A stretch of DNA of 64,000 bases from Mastigias papua (lineage: Eukaryota > Cnidaria > Scyphozoa > Rhizostomeae > Mastigiidae), in the NCBI GenBank assembly GCA_964019165.1, contig OZ025282.1, positions 6,655,631-6,719,630 on the forward strand, read 5' to 3'. Numbering within the stretch: position 1 is the stretch's first letter; the number at the start of each line of letters is the position of its first letter. Under the pieces are notes generated by a model that ran no database searches, had not been told where the DNA came from, and was given only the letters and a program-made list of their open reading frames with translations. The translations under genes and the position numbers were made by a program. Below are positions 20,268-32,480 of this stretch, piece after piece.

Positions 20268-21018
20268 GTAGGAAACAACCGCCACTATGGTCACATGTTG
20301 GCCTCGAGTAGCAGGCAGCTTTCAAGAAGCTTTGTGATAACCTCAAAATGAGGCTGTGAGTTCCAAACAGGGGGGAGGGGGTTGAGTCCTCCCAGCCACC
20401 CAGCGACGTCGTGCTGGCAATAGGGCATTTTGCATTCACGAGTCCAGGGTGAATCTGAGTGCCTACTTCCGGAAGATCTTAGGCGCACAGCGTCAAGTTA
20501 GAGATATTTTGGCGCATAACTATGCTGCGAACAGCTTTGCGGTAACTCTGGTTGAAGTCACCACAACTAAGTAGCATTTAATAAACTAGAGCATTAACTT
20601 ACCCCCTCTCTCTGTTTATAATTTAACTGTTTTATGTGCTAGTCAAGACGTTTTGAAGAAACTTCGTAAATAATGCTCGTATAGCAGAAGGTGTTGTTAA
20701 CGAAAAATCTTCGGCACACGCTGAACGATAAATTCACATTGGCCACGAATGCAATGCTCCTGTGTTCGGCGGCCTGTCTGAGAGAATTCAGTCATTCGTG
20801 GTTGAACAAACGAATATCAAGCACGTTTGATATTTTTGTTCACTAGCGGTGCTTTGCTTCCGTGTGCGGAAAACAGAAGCACTTGCTTTCAATTGAACAC
20901 AGAAGCATAGACATATTGTTCATGAACTTAGATTATGGTGGCCCTTTTCGAAAAGGACAACTTCGACACAGAACTTAGTGAGCAGAAGAGATGTCCATAT
21001 TTACAATCGCTTTTAACT
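20268..21018. promoter_or_regulatory. 5' flank of the glutaredoxin/NUDT13 locus
   Basis: The promoter should lie here by position. I see no TATA box or clear initiator. A segment at 20760-20900 (CATTCGTGG, GGTGCTTTGCTTCCGTGTGCG) resembles one at 2550-2580 (CATTCGTGGCACTTTGCTTC, ATGTGTGCG), so part is repeat-derived. Confidence 0.3.
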
Positions 21019-21026
21019 GACATTAT

Positions 21027-21625
21027 CAGAGCTCTCAAGTTGGAAAACTGATTATGAGTGAGATTGTATTCCAGCCTTGTCCCAACATTTTTCGGTCACT
21101 AACATCTTCCAGCTCGGCTCAACATACATTACCATTCCACTCACAGAAGGTGGAGGCTTCAAAGAACCGTAGGAAAGTGGATTCAAGGGAATATCCTCAA
21201 GTAAATACTGTAGATTGGAGAGAGTAAATGAAGTTCCTAGAAGAAGATGTAAACGGGGACTGGGGGCATAGCCCCGAGCAAACTTTTCAGGACCAGGCCC
21301 TTTCTTTCGCATGGAGTACATCTTCCAAATACCATGCTTGGCACTAGCCACAAAGGAACTCTGATACTTTTGCAACAACAATTCTGTACAATGGAGCGAT
21401 AAAAGGAGAAAAGTTTTGAAGAGAAATCCCTCAATTTGATTTAATGGCGATCTAGAGGATCATATCTCTGCAAAAGCAGGGGCAATCGCTTCCCCATACT
21501 TCCCATGATTGAGTACATAAGAACATATTAGGAATGCGTGAGATTATTTTCGTTTTGCGTGTGAGAGTGAGAAATGACGCAAATGCGTGATTTTCACGCC
21601 CAATGCGTGAGACTTGAGAGCCCTG
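21027..21625. mobile_element. Non-autonomous DNA element with CAGRGCTCTCAAGT termini and CATTAT duplication
   Basis: The left end CAGAGCTCTCAAGTTGG and the right end, inverted, CAGGGCTCTCAAGTCTCACG form short terminal repeats. CATTAT flanks both sides directly (21021-21026 and 21626-21631). The right 120 bases repeat ATGCGTGAG four times. The 109-residue open frame at 21052-21381 has no recognisable domain. CAGGG ends suggest a hAT-like family, although hAT duplications are normally 8 bp. Confidence 0.65.
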
Positions 21626-21634
21626 CATTATCCG

Positions 21635-23890
21635 CATTATTTGGGAATCTGCCACATTCCTGCAGAATGGAAAAATGCTTGCACAGTCCTAGTTCATAAA
21701 AAGGGTAGCAGAGGCGATCCTGCTAATTTCAGACATGTTACTCTAGCATTGGTGTCCTTAAAAATCTTTACCCCATGTCTTCATTGGTTCTATTATATAG
21801 GCAGGAATCTAGACAGGCTTTGCTCTCAAGATCGCGGGGGTCATTGAACATACTTCCATGAAGGGCAATATTATTGACAAAGTCCTAATCAGACTACGCT
21901 CTTTAGTTACAACAACGTAAGACCTGAAAAATCCTTTTGGTGTACATCACAAATTGATTCAAGAAGTCTCTCATATCAACATATCCCTGTCAAAACCAAA
22001 GCTTTGATTTCAAGCCTTTATACTGGTTTTCATACATCAGTCATAACTGACGACTTTCTTACTACTGCAACCCCCCCCCCCCTTTAGACCTTTAGATGAG
22101 GTGTTCTTCAAGGTGACTGTTAATCAATATGTGCTCTAATACCTTCATTCAGTTCATTCGTCAAGAAAATTAGAAGCAACTTGGCTTCTCTTCTCATGAT
22201 ACACTCTATTGCCTTTTCAAGCCAGTTCACTAGTTCCATCTTGCGGATGATGCAGCTATTGTCATAACCAATGAACGTGGAAATAAGCTATTGCTAAATT
22301 GCTTTACCAACTGGTGCAATTGGTCAGATTTGGTTATTAGGGCGAACAAATGTGCGATCTTTGTGATCAAACAGCTTTCTTCACGATCTCTTAAATACGA
22401 ACCAAAGCTTTTATAAATAATGCAAGTGTCCCCTGAGTCAAATCTGATAAGTCTTTCAAATACCTTGGTCGCTGTGTCAACTTTGAAATGGACAACGAAG
22501 CCCATAAAGAGGAACTGGGATCCCCCCTCTCTCTCTCTCTGGTATGCTTAAGCATATTGATGCTCTTCCTATTCTACCTTAAAAAATATTTCTCTTTCAG
22601 CGCTTCATTCTTTCAAAATTATCTTTGCACTTCACTGTAGCATCATTGCCAAAGCATGGGTAACTCAAACTCTTGATAACGTTGTAAGTAAGCTTATTCG
22701 TCAATGGCTGGACCTTCCAATAAAAGTCACTTAAAGTGGTATAACCTTTCATCAAAGTCAGTTTGGTCTAAATCTCCAGCTTCCATCTGTTAAATTTCTT
22801 CAATATCAAAACGTCCTACGTACTTCTCTAAAATCTTCTCAGAATAATGCCATTACCTCATTATGGAAAAGTATCAGTTTAACGCATGAACTTACAATAT
22901 GACTCATATAAGAATACTAAACATGTCTTGCAGGTTGTGCTCCAAGAACACAGTTTTCATCCCGCATGGTTTTACTATATCTTTCCTTTTAGATTACTCT
23001 CTGAGCACTCTCAACTCTTTGTGGTCCTTAGCAGAGGGCAAGCTGCCTAAAAACATTTGTAATTTCATTGTACGGTAACTCAATAACACGCTAGATAATC
23101 GTACGAATCTCCACAAGTGGAAACTCCCACCATCAACTGATTATTCTCTTTGTCTGCATCGTGAGTCTCTTCTTCATTTTGTAGCAGGTTGTAAGTCATA
23201 CCTTGAAGATGGCCTCTACACTTGGAGACACAATTCAGCCTTACATTTTATAGCATCAACACTACAATGTATTGAAAATTTCACTCTGTGTGTTGACCTC
23301 AAAGGCTTCCTCTCATCTTGTATTTTAACAGGGGGCCACTTGCTTCTCTGCATTGCAACGGCTACGGTCTATATCATCGAGCTTACAGTTGGATCTGAAA
23401 CCAATATAAACATCAACGCAGATAGGAACAGCGAGAAGTACCTGCAGCTCACTCGTGACCTCTCTTCAAATTAACGTACTGCCAAATTTATTAACCACTC
23501 CATTTTCTGAATTTTTCTAAGAAATACTACAAATCTCTTATTGAAATGTGCAATGATCCTAGTATTGAAAAACAGCACTTGAATTATACAACTACCATCA
23601 TTCGATTCATCTACCATATTTTCTGTATGAGAAGTTTAACAAAAAATTATTGTTATTCATCCGATCAACATATTTCATTTTTTGCCGCAGAAACAAGCTT
23701 GGACCTGTCCTGATTTGATTGCATTCTAGTTGATTGTAGCTTCTTGGTTTGTTTTTTCGTTTGTGTGTTTGGTTGTTTGTTTATTTGTCACCTGTAATTA
23801 GGCTAGTCAATTCAAACTACCTGAATTAGTGAGGTTTGATATTGCATTGCAATGCAAGAATTATATCAATGAAGTTCAAAAACAAAATTA
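21635..23890 (+). mobile_element. Decayed R2-superfamily-like LINE, nearly full 3' half
   Basis: Reading through frameshifts gives the reverse transcriptase from PAEWKNACTVLVHKKGSRGD (fingers), through HLADDAAIV (ADD near 22243) and WCNWSDLVIRANKCAIF, to the thumb (FKYLGR, WLDLP, FGLNLQLPSVKFLQYQ), and the C-terminal zinc-finger/endonuclease region: CLHRESLLHFVAGCKSYLED, a CCHC-type cluster near 23150-23215, then ELTVGSETNININADRN. It ends near 23890 in ATTATTATCATC. Many stops mean it is inactive. It is a different subfamily from the 4345-5830 copy. Confidence 0.78.
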
Positions 23891-23904
23891 TTATCATCAT
23901 CATT

Positions 23905-24790
23905 ATCACATAGCTTAGCTGAGGTGGAAAAACCTCTGGCAAGTGATATGGCAAATATTGCAAAATGGTTAGAGAGCAAAAGGCTTATCATAAATTTGAA
24001 AAAAGGAAAACAGAACCCATGCTTTTTGGTACTGCCAAAAGGCTACACTCTAAAAATGATTGAAAGGATAGGATGAATGATCACATGATATAGTTTGTGA
24101 GTGGCTGCAAGTATCTTGGAGTGTTTTTAGACCTTAGCCTGAATACGAAGGAGCATCCACAAAAGACCTTAAGAAGTGCAGCAGGACGAATTAAGCTTTT
24201 TAAAAGAATGAGGCAGTCACTTACGAGTCATGCAGCTCAATCAATATACAAGCCGATTATATTACCGAAAATGCTATATTGTTCTACACGGACCCTCAGA
24301 TCTCAGACACAATGGGCAAGAAATTCGAAAGCCTTCAAGCAAGAGCCATTAAAATTATTCATCCTTGTCCAGAGTATGATCAAGAACGTGGGTATATGAC
24401 GATACTAAACCAGAAAAAATTCAAAGCAGGACTTATAATCCTCACGTATTTGCAAGGGACTAGCATTCCAAATTTTGCGGTCTTTGGTGAAAGAGTTAGC
24501 CACAATTATGGTATAAGGAGCAATAACGCTACATTACATGTTCCAAGGGTCAGAACAGAAGCTGCAAAAAGTCCTTCTGGTTCCAAGGTCCATCTTGCTT
24601 TAACGAACTACCAATCGACATTCGAAGTTTAAATTCCATTGTTACCTTCAAGCATAGACTTAAAGAACATCTGAGAGGATTGTACTAATTTTTAGCTACA
24701 GGATTTTTAAGTATATTGACGCTGATACGTTTCTTTGTTCAAACAGGGCCCTAATTGATGACAATACTTGCAGTGTTGCCTGTATGAATA
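23905..24790 (+). mobile_element. 3' half of a jockey/CR1-like LINE ORF2
   Basis: The frame reads SDMANIAKWLESKRLIINLK, KTEPMLFGTAKRL, CKYLGVFLDLSLN, AAGRIKLFKRMRQSLTSHAA, then after one frameshift FESLQARAIKII, and near the end LPIDIRSLNSIVTFKHRLKE. These are the reverse-transcriptase thumb and C-terminal segments of a non-LTR element. It ends in an ATT-rich tail at 24785-24830. Open pieces at 24097-24399 and 24279-24632 are the two sides of the frameshift. Confidence 0.78.
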
Positions 24791-24965
24791 TTACTAATTA
24801 TTATTATTATAATTATTATTATTTTTTTAGTAAAATTATCTGTACTTAGGCCTGCCAGGTACAAATTACCTATCATTAGAGAGATATGTATTTGAATGTT
24901 TAGTGGATATGTCAAAGTTTGAAAAAAAGTATTATTATTATTATTGTTATTATTATTATTAGTAG
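24785..24965. repeat. ATT-rich microsatellite tracts
   Basis: Two ATT/AAT tracts (24785-24830 and 24928-24965, the second ending in AGT and CGT triplets) flank about 100 bases of unassigned sequence. The first is the tail of the preceding LINE. Confidence 0.8.
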
Positions 24966-24969
24966 TAGT

Positions 24970-25480
24970 CGTAGTCGTATTATTCAAAATTCAGCGTTGC
25001 AGTTTATTGCCAACTCCTTACAGTCTATTTGTTGGTTTTACCTTTTATGTTGGCCTATCAGGCTTTCTCTCTTCTTGCATAAGTACTGCTGATGCGTTCC
25101 GTCCCGATCTTCCCTTGTCACTGAAGATCGAAACCCTGTGTGCTCGACTTGACAGTGGGTTTTGAAACAAATATAAATATCAATGCACATAGAAAGAAAG
25201 AAAAGTACCAACAGCGTCTTTAAACAATGAGCTCTCAATTTTGTCTCGGTAAATTTGCAAATCTGCCTGTTAGTTGTCCTGGCATTTCCGGTCATTCATT
25301 CATTATGCTTCATTCAGTGATATGTGTAAAGATTTAGAGGTAAATAAAAAGCACCTTCGTTTCATCATGAAAAAATCTTCGAAAAGAATTATCCGATCAA
25401 CATATTTACCTTTTTGCCACAGAAACAAACCTTCGACCTGTGTTGATTTGATTTCATTCTAGTTAATTGTTGCATATTGG
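24970..25480 (+). mobile_element. Second, 5'-truncated copy of the 21635-23890 LINE 3' end
   Basis: Frames give NSALQFIANSLQSI, DLTVGFETNINVNAHRK, then KKHLRFIMKKSSKRIIRSTY and FCHRNKPSTCVDLI, parallel to NSALHFIASTLQCI, ELTVGSETNININADRN and the RNKLGPVLI end of the upstream copy. It is degenerate, and its 5' end sits in an ATT tract. Confidence 0.7.
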
Positions 25481-26015
25481 TTTATTTTACGTTATGGTGT
25501 TACGAATATCTAGTAAACTTTCCCGTTGATCAGTCATAACGTTTTCAACTTAGGTTCTACACTACCCGCAAAGCATTGAGAAATTGAAAACTCTCGTCCA
25601 ATCTAAAGTAGTTGGGCCATATCGTTAATATCGATAGAGATCCAAAATAGCTCCGTCAATTTGAAATAATTTAATAAATCAAAAGTTAAAGTCTTGCAAT
25701 TATACAGTTGTGAAGCTCTGATACTACAAAAATACTTCCAACGTTTATTTACTGTATAAAGCATGTTGTTAAAAATAATTTTTACACAATCAATAAAGAG
25801 GAGTCTCGGATTGTACCAAGGAGTTGCTTCTTAAACAAAATACATGAGTTCTGCGGATAACTGCAGGAGATAGTTAGGGCACATGAAATGGAGACGGTCA
25901 TCGATCCATACTCATCATCTCCATTTTATCATTCCCGAAAATCCTGCTGTCCTCATCCAAACAGCCAACAAAGCATATGAAGGCACCTAGTGAAGAGGCT
26001 GATAAGCTCTAGCTC

Positions 26016-26343
26016 GGATGGATGGGTGGATGGGTGAATGGGTGGATGGGTGGATGGGTGGATGGACGGATGGGTGGATGGATGGATGGACAGACGGGTG
26101 GATGGACGGATGGGTGGATGGATGGATGGACGGAGGGACGGATAGATGGATGGATGGATGGATGGGTGGATGGGTGGATTGGTGGATGGATGGATGGATG
26201 GATGGATGGATGGATGGATGGATGGATGGATGGATGGATGGATGGATGGATGGATGGATGGATGGATGGATGGATGGATGGATGGATGGATGGATGGATG
26301 GATGGATGGATGGATGGATGGATGGATGGATGGGTGGTGGATG
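26016..26343. repeat. (GGAT)n microsatellite
   Basis: The array is about 330 bases of GGAT units, pure from about 26180 and mixed with GGGT, GGAC and GGTT variants at the left. It is open in several frames (long WMDG or SIHP repeats), which are not genes. Confidence 0.95.
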
Positions 26344-26399
26344 GAAGATGGATGAAATAAGCATGTTATTGCTGAAGGACTGCTAAAGAAAATAGATTT

Positions 26400-29300
26400 C
26401 TTTGCATTCCCATTATTTCCACAACGTACCTCTCCTCATAACCTGACATAGTTTGGTATTTTACACAAATGTTTAGGTAGACTGACCATAAAACATATTA
26501 AACAGTTATGTGATGAAAGCACAGCTGGTGTGTTATAGAGCTCTATTTGCATACTGCAGGTAAAATAGAAAGAGAGAGAAGGGACATCTAAATTCTCAAA
26601 GAGACCCTCCCCCTCCCTCTCTACAGCGTCTAAATAGTCTTAAACTTATCGTACCCCCTCCCCCCTGATTGTCGACGTCATATATGTATGGTCCCTACAA
26701 ATTACGTAATACTGTATGTGCAGCAAGCAGATATTACTGCTATCGTGTTGTACATATGCAATGATTGTATTTTGTTAATATTCTATCATAGTACTAATAG
26801 CTTTAGATTTCATTATTTCGCTTTCTAATGCACTTACCTATTACAATAAATTGAAAAAATAAATAAAGCATGCTGATAACAGTAATTGATAATCAATCTA
26901 GGTAGGCATCACATCAGATAGTTTATTTGCCTATATATTAGCCTGTATATGTGCAATTTAAATTCTAAAGACCGTATAATATATCTGCCTTGTGCTGCAA
27001 GCCAGAACCAAGATTACCGGCTCATTGCCAATAAAGCAGATAAGAAAATGCTGAAGCAGATCTAGCTGTCATACAGTGTTACTGTATTTGTAAATAGACA
27101 ACTTGCAGTGAGAAATTTCACTCCAAACTGCTCAACATGCTTAATAAAATAGATAATGCTTACCTGGGGATTAGTCAGTAGTATCCATCGTGCTCATTAT
27201 TTAAGCCACAAAAGCTTAATGTATTCGTTATCTAGGTTGATATGAAAAAGTTTGCCATAGACATCTCACCATCATAGCAATTAACAGCGCACGGAATGAA
27301 AACGTCTGTATCTGCATATGAATGAAATCAAATGCTAAGATTAAAAAGTTGTCAGTTAGTCTTATATTTATAAACTTCTAATGTTACGTCACACCAACAT
27401 GATTTAAGTACGTGATGCCATTTAATTATCGTTAAGTGCTGGCAACTCTTGAGGCTTAATTGTAATGCAGAGTTTGATGGTAGCGTGCATGTCATACCAG
27501 AAAATCTGACAGGAAGCTCCAGGAACTTACAGAATTGTATTAAAAAAGCACGACAAAGCAATGGAAAATGAGGTATAGCTGCTTGATATTCTTGACGTCA
27601 TTCTTTTTCGATATTATTCCACTAACTCAAAAATACTCATTCAGTTGTATTCATTGATTGGAAAGGAGAATCGAAGAACGTAATTAAGAGAAACTATCCC
27701 CAAGGTGTTATGTTGTAATTATCTACCGCAACTCAAAATTCATAGGTTCACTCATATTCTAGAGGCACTTATACAGTTTGCAATAAGAAATGATTATACG
27801 AAAATCCTGATGAAAGAAGATTCCACTGCTTTTCATTAACTACTTTGTCTTCGCCTTTGCTTATTTGTGCCTTTTCCTATGGTGCTTTTAATACGCTCTG
27901 GTTCCTCGTTAGTGTTCCCTTATATATGCTTTCTATACCCTGTGAATTTTGTAATCCATATATTTTTTACTCTCTACTTTAGTTAAGTCCGTAGACTCTT
28001 CTCTATTTAACTGAGGATGACTCAAGTATGAGCCGAAATGTTTTAACTGATTTGTTGTTACCGGATATTTCAACCTGAAGCAATCTGGCTATGGCGTAAT
28101 TCATGGATTGTTCAACAAACTGAAGTTATGTTAATTCAATCATGGAAAACAATTCTTTCTATTTTTGTCGTCGTTCTGTTCGTAAGAAAATTGAAATATG
28201 TAAGGGACGTCAGGCTTCAAGGTAGTATTCCTAAAATATCTTATAAAAGATCAGTGAAACAAAAAAGCTTCCATGAAGCACATTGACCTCAGGTCATTTC
28301 TTATGCAATCAAGGCTTGCGTATCTTTCTGCATGGAGAGGAGAGGGAACTTCCTATGCAGACATACACTATGCAGACACTGCATTTAACAAAAGGAACCA
28401 AGAATCATCAAGTTCTTTAGATAAAGCCACAATATAACGGCGGCTAGTTTTTCCATAGTAATAGAGATGGAATTCAGAGTATCAAAATGCAAATTGGTTC
28501 TGAAGAACTAAACACCTTGAATTTCATGCAACTCTAAAAGATTTTGCTTGCGGAAAAGACGTCTCTTTTGATTAGCACAAAAGGCAGAAAAGGGCATTAT
28601 TGCAACATCATCCAAGATCACCTTTGATATTACAGTTTCCACAGCCAATAGTCCCACCTTTTGGTAGAAATGAATTTAGGCTGGATATCCACACTGAAAG
28701 CAAAACCAAAGTAATTTACTAAAAATGGTTACGTAACAGAATTAAAATATAGCTTTACTTTCATGTTTTTCATTCCGTAATGGCACTCCGCTCACGTGTA
28801 GAAACAGGGCATTCTGTATTTTTTAATCAACTCATTCTGAGTTTAAAATGCCCATAAGCATCAACAAATATAGCAGATGACAAACATAGTTGTTACTAAT
28901 CTGCAACAAGTCAATTAAGTCGCAAAATGTACTTTGTATAGTACTAAGTGTGCGTGCAACAATTGCAAAGAGCAAACAAGCCTAAATCAAAATGAACAGT
29001 ATTCAACATGGACAGAACTTTGCTAGATAAGTTGATGAAAACCTATGAATGAACTATCATCTGACTAGCCTACGATGAAGACAAGCTAAAACGCTACATA
29101 GGCGCTATCTCATTCCTTTTATTTATGCTATTCAAACCACTACAGGTCTTTTTTATAAGATTCTTTTGTTCTTTTTGGTCCAGCATTGGAACTTTCCTAG
29201 CCTTTTCATGATTTCAGTTTCAGCACGTTCTTACCCAAGACTTCCTTAGCAAGAATTTTTTGAGCTTTTGTACCACTACAGTGCTGAACAGAAAAGAGGC

Positions 29301-31610
29301 ACTGCAGAAACATTGAACTGGAGTATATAGACTAACACAGGAAGTGTATAAAAATTAACTAAAAGATATGATGGAATTATGTGAAAATTGGAATTTTAAA
29401 TGCAACGGAACTTATCAACTTTCATAAGCCTCAAAAGTGCAGTTCTGACCTTTCTTGACTTTATATGTAGTCCAGCACTACTTTCCTTCAAGCTAGTGTC
29501 TTATAAAAAACAAGAGTTGTTATTTCTAGCACGCTCTGTTTCGATGTTCACTTTTCTAGTGCTGATTCTAAGAGGCATTCAATAGCCAGTTGCAAGAGGA
29601 ACATAGCATAATTAGAAGTTTCAGATACAGAGTAAAACCTTACTTCAACCATAAAAAATGTGAAACATCCTATACCTGAAAATCATTGACGTAAAAGATT
29701 ACGAAACTAATAGAGACAAAGAGTAATTGGATTTGACGTTGGGCTGAGGAGCAAGAGCACTTGCCCTTGAAAAAACAATAAATTATTATAATACGATGGG
29801 CATTCATAGAATCGTTATTGTACAAAGGGGCCCAAGGTGCAGTAAAGAGAATAATGATAATTTCCGTGCTTAGAGGAAAATGCAATCGCTGATTCATAGT
29901 CAAAGCTATACAGATTATATTGAACAAATGATCCTTTAGGGCAATGGTTCCTAAACTTTTCGGGTTATTTTCAATGGCGGTCCCCTGCAACATACTTTTT
30001 CGAATCAGGGCTATATATTTGTAATGACAAACATACCTTCACGGAAAGAAATATCAACAGCGATACAGGTTGATAAAACAACGAGTAGAAGAAGCGACGA
30101 CAACCGCTCACAGTCAAAACTCAAAGTTTCAAAATAGTAGAACCCAACTCAAAAGCGCCATAGTCGCATCTTTTTGTTGATAATCGAGGAATTGAACTTA
30201 TTGGCCTAAGTTGTTTCAATTTATGGCCCGTCGTTCATAGTTGCTAATGAAAAAGAATTATTGCAGAATATCATGACAAAGATTATAGAGTTAATTTCGA
30301 GATCTTAGGAGAATTCTTGTAACGACGTCGAGAGCAGGAAACCCTTCCCTCCCCTTATTCGTAAAACATCGAGCATCGACCATATCCCCCTTACTTATAC
30401 CGGATGACAACATAAATGTATGGCCGCTAATTCCTAACAGGGCACTAAAACTAAGTTCAGCAATGGAAGTGAATTTATGTTCCTTCGTATAGCATCGCCT
30501 TCACGCAAAATTACGTTTATATTCTTTACAATGTATAATTCATCACCGCCAGCCGAATTGCGTAAGTCTGTCCGACAAATGACGAAAAATGATTGTGCAA
30601 GTATTTGCAAGTAGTATAACTAATTGGCAATGCATTGCTTACTCGACCATAAGGCGCTACTATAAATATCGACTCATAACAAAGAATGCCATACCAGGTA
30701 TTACAAAACTCAATTGTATGACGGTAATGCGATTCACTCATTGAATCTCCTGACTGCGCAGTACAATACATGAATTTCCAGATTTCTCATGCATCATTAT
30801 GAAGAGCCTTAATTCAAGGCTCTTTCAAGACTGAAGGGTGATAATACCAATAAATGAAGTATAGCCTGCGATGGAGCATGACTGGAATAATATATAAAAT
30901 TCTTTCTTCTGATTAAAGTTCTATTCGTCTCTTCCATTTAACTGAGAAAGTCATGTAACATCACGTTTATGTTATCGATTATGATCTCCGTGGAATTCAA
31001 AATAGCCCACCATCCTTAAGATAAAAAACACTGGAATTGCTCAAAAACAACTGGAATGAATAGAATTTCAATGCAATAAATGCTGGGTCCTCAAGGTGAA
31101 ATTCCCCCACGTAAGCCATAGCATAACTTTCGTTGTTCGTAACTACACCATTGAAATGCGACTCTATCGAAGTTTATTGTCTACGCCGTAATTTAACAAA
31201 AACTCTCATACCCTTGCTAATTCACACTTTTAGCAGAGCACTTTATAACATTGCAACTTGGGTGTGCTTTGACCCCTTATAGCAGGGCCTAAAATACGTA
31301 TGGATATGACTCACTTTGTGGTGTGCTGAAAGTCGAACCTGTGGATCTGCAACAGGGCAAGGTGTGGATTTGTAAGTAGGGCATGTGTATTTATTAAAGT
31401 CAGGTAAGTAAAACTGACATAAATTTAACATGTGTGTGCTGATGATATGTATTAGGATTTAGCAACATTAAGATATCATTAAGCTATATTATTTTGCTGA
31501 ATACACAACTTGCTAGCTTTAGTTTCTATCACACTCTTTGTGTATGTCCGAGGGAAGATTACGCCCATTTGGTTATAAAGGTTTAGTACAATATTGGTCC
31601 CTGAAGGCAA
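26400..31610. other. Gene desert, little recognised
   Basis: I see no coding exon or TE protein similarity in these 5.2 kb. There is a CTGAGGA...GAAATGTT motif at 28011-28043 and an AATGGTTCCTAAACTTTT segment at 29943 that resembles a hAT terminus without a partner. Open frames of 61-107 codons at 29400-29993 show no domain. Confidence 0.5.
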
Positions 31611-31726
31611 ATGTCCTTTGTAAACTGATGAATGACGCAAATCGAAACGTTTTAAAAAGTTGAAGTTTTCTTCTTGGATTCTAAATAGTATTTTGAAAAA
31701 AATTTCTTAGGGATTGTAGCTTTTGA

Positions 31727-31889
<163 letters not shown>

Positions 31890-31954
31890 ATAAACTGATC
31901 CTAAGCCGCATCCACAACGCATATAAATTGTATAAAAAGAATGAAGCACAAATG

Positions 31955-32061
31955 AACCACAAATACACATTTCTGCAAGTAGACGTTTCGATTAAAATCT
32001 TCATCAGTCCTGATGAAGATTTGATCCAAATGTCTACTTACAGAAAAGTATATTTGTGGTT
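31955..32061. repeat. ~50-bp-arm hairpin with hammerhead-like core, possible Penelope-like element terminus
   Basis: AACCACAAATACACATTTCT ... ATCTTCATCAG is mirrored by CTGATGAAGAT ... ATATTTGTGGTT with scattered mismatches and a 2-base loop. On the minus strand the left arm reads CTGATGA, 11 bases, GAAAC, GTC (32007 to 31982), the order of conserved bases in a hammerhead ribozyme. The intervening bases pair only as a short, bulged stem. Penelope-like retroelements are known to carry hammerheads in their terminal repeats. Confidence 0.55.
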
Positions 32062-32269
32062 TATTCTTTCTGACTCGTTCTCTTTTATAAATATATATAA
32101 AAGTCATTATACACATACATTCATATTTATATCAAATCATACTTCATATCCGTAACGTAATACGCGTATTATTATCATAATAGTGATTGCTATATTAATA
32201 CATAGGAAGCAATTATCATTAATTATTGTCTATGGGTGAGATGCAAACGATCATCATATCTGAATTGTA

Positions 32270-32480
32270 GTACTAAAAAGTTCCTTAACAGTTCCTTAAT
32301 TTTCAGGGAACAATTAGTGCATAAGAATGGTACAGACACGTGTAAAACATTGACATCCTGAATTTTGCCTTTAATTTTGGTGACTGTTTGGTGTTTAAAG
32401 ATTTTTGAAATTGAAAAGTTCCTTAGGGAATTTTCTTTAGCAATATAAGTTCTTTAAATACAGTATTTCGGGATTCTATA
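32270..32480 (-). repeat. Dispersed repeat, inverse copy of 8110-8460
   Basis: The reverse complement contains ATTTAAAGAACTTATATTGC, AAAATTCCCTAAGGAACTTT, CACCAAACAGTCACC, ATGTTTTACACGTGTCTGTA and GCACTAATTGTTCCCTGAAA, collinear with the other copy. It is the shorter of the two. Confidence 0.65.

Noticed and set aside
25987..26386. WMDGWMDG and SIHPSIHP open frames, also at 54732-55079
   Set aside because: They follow from GGAT/CATC arrays open in several frames on both strands.
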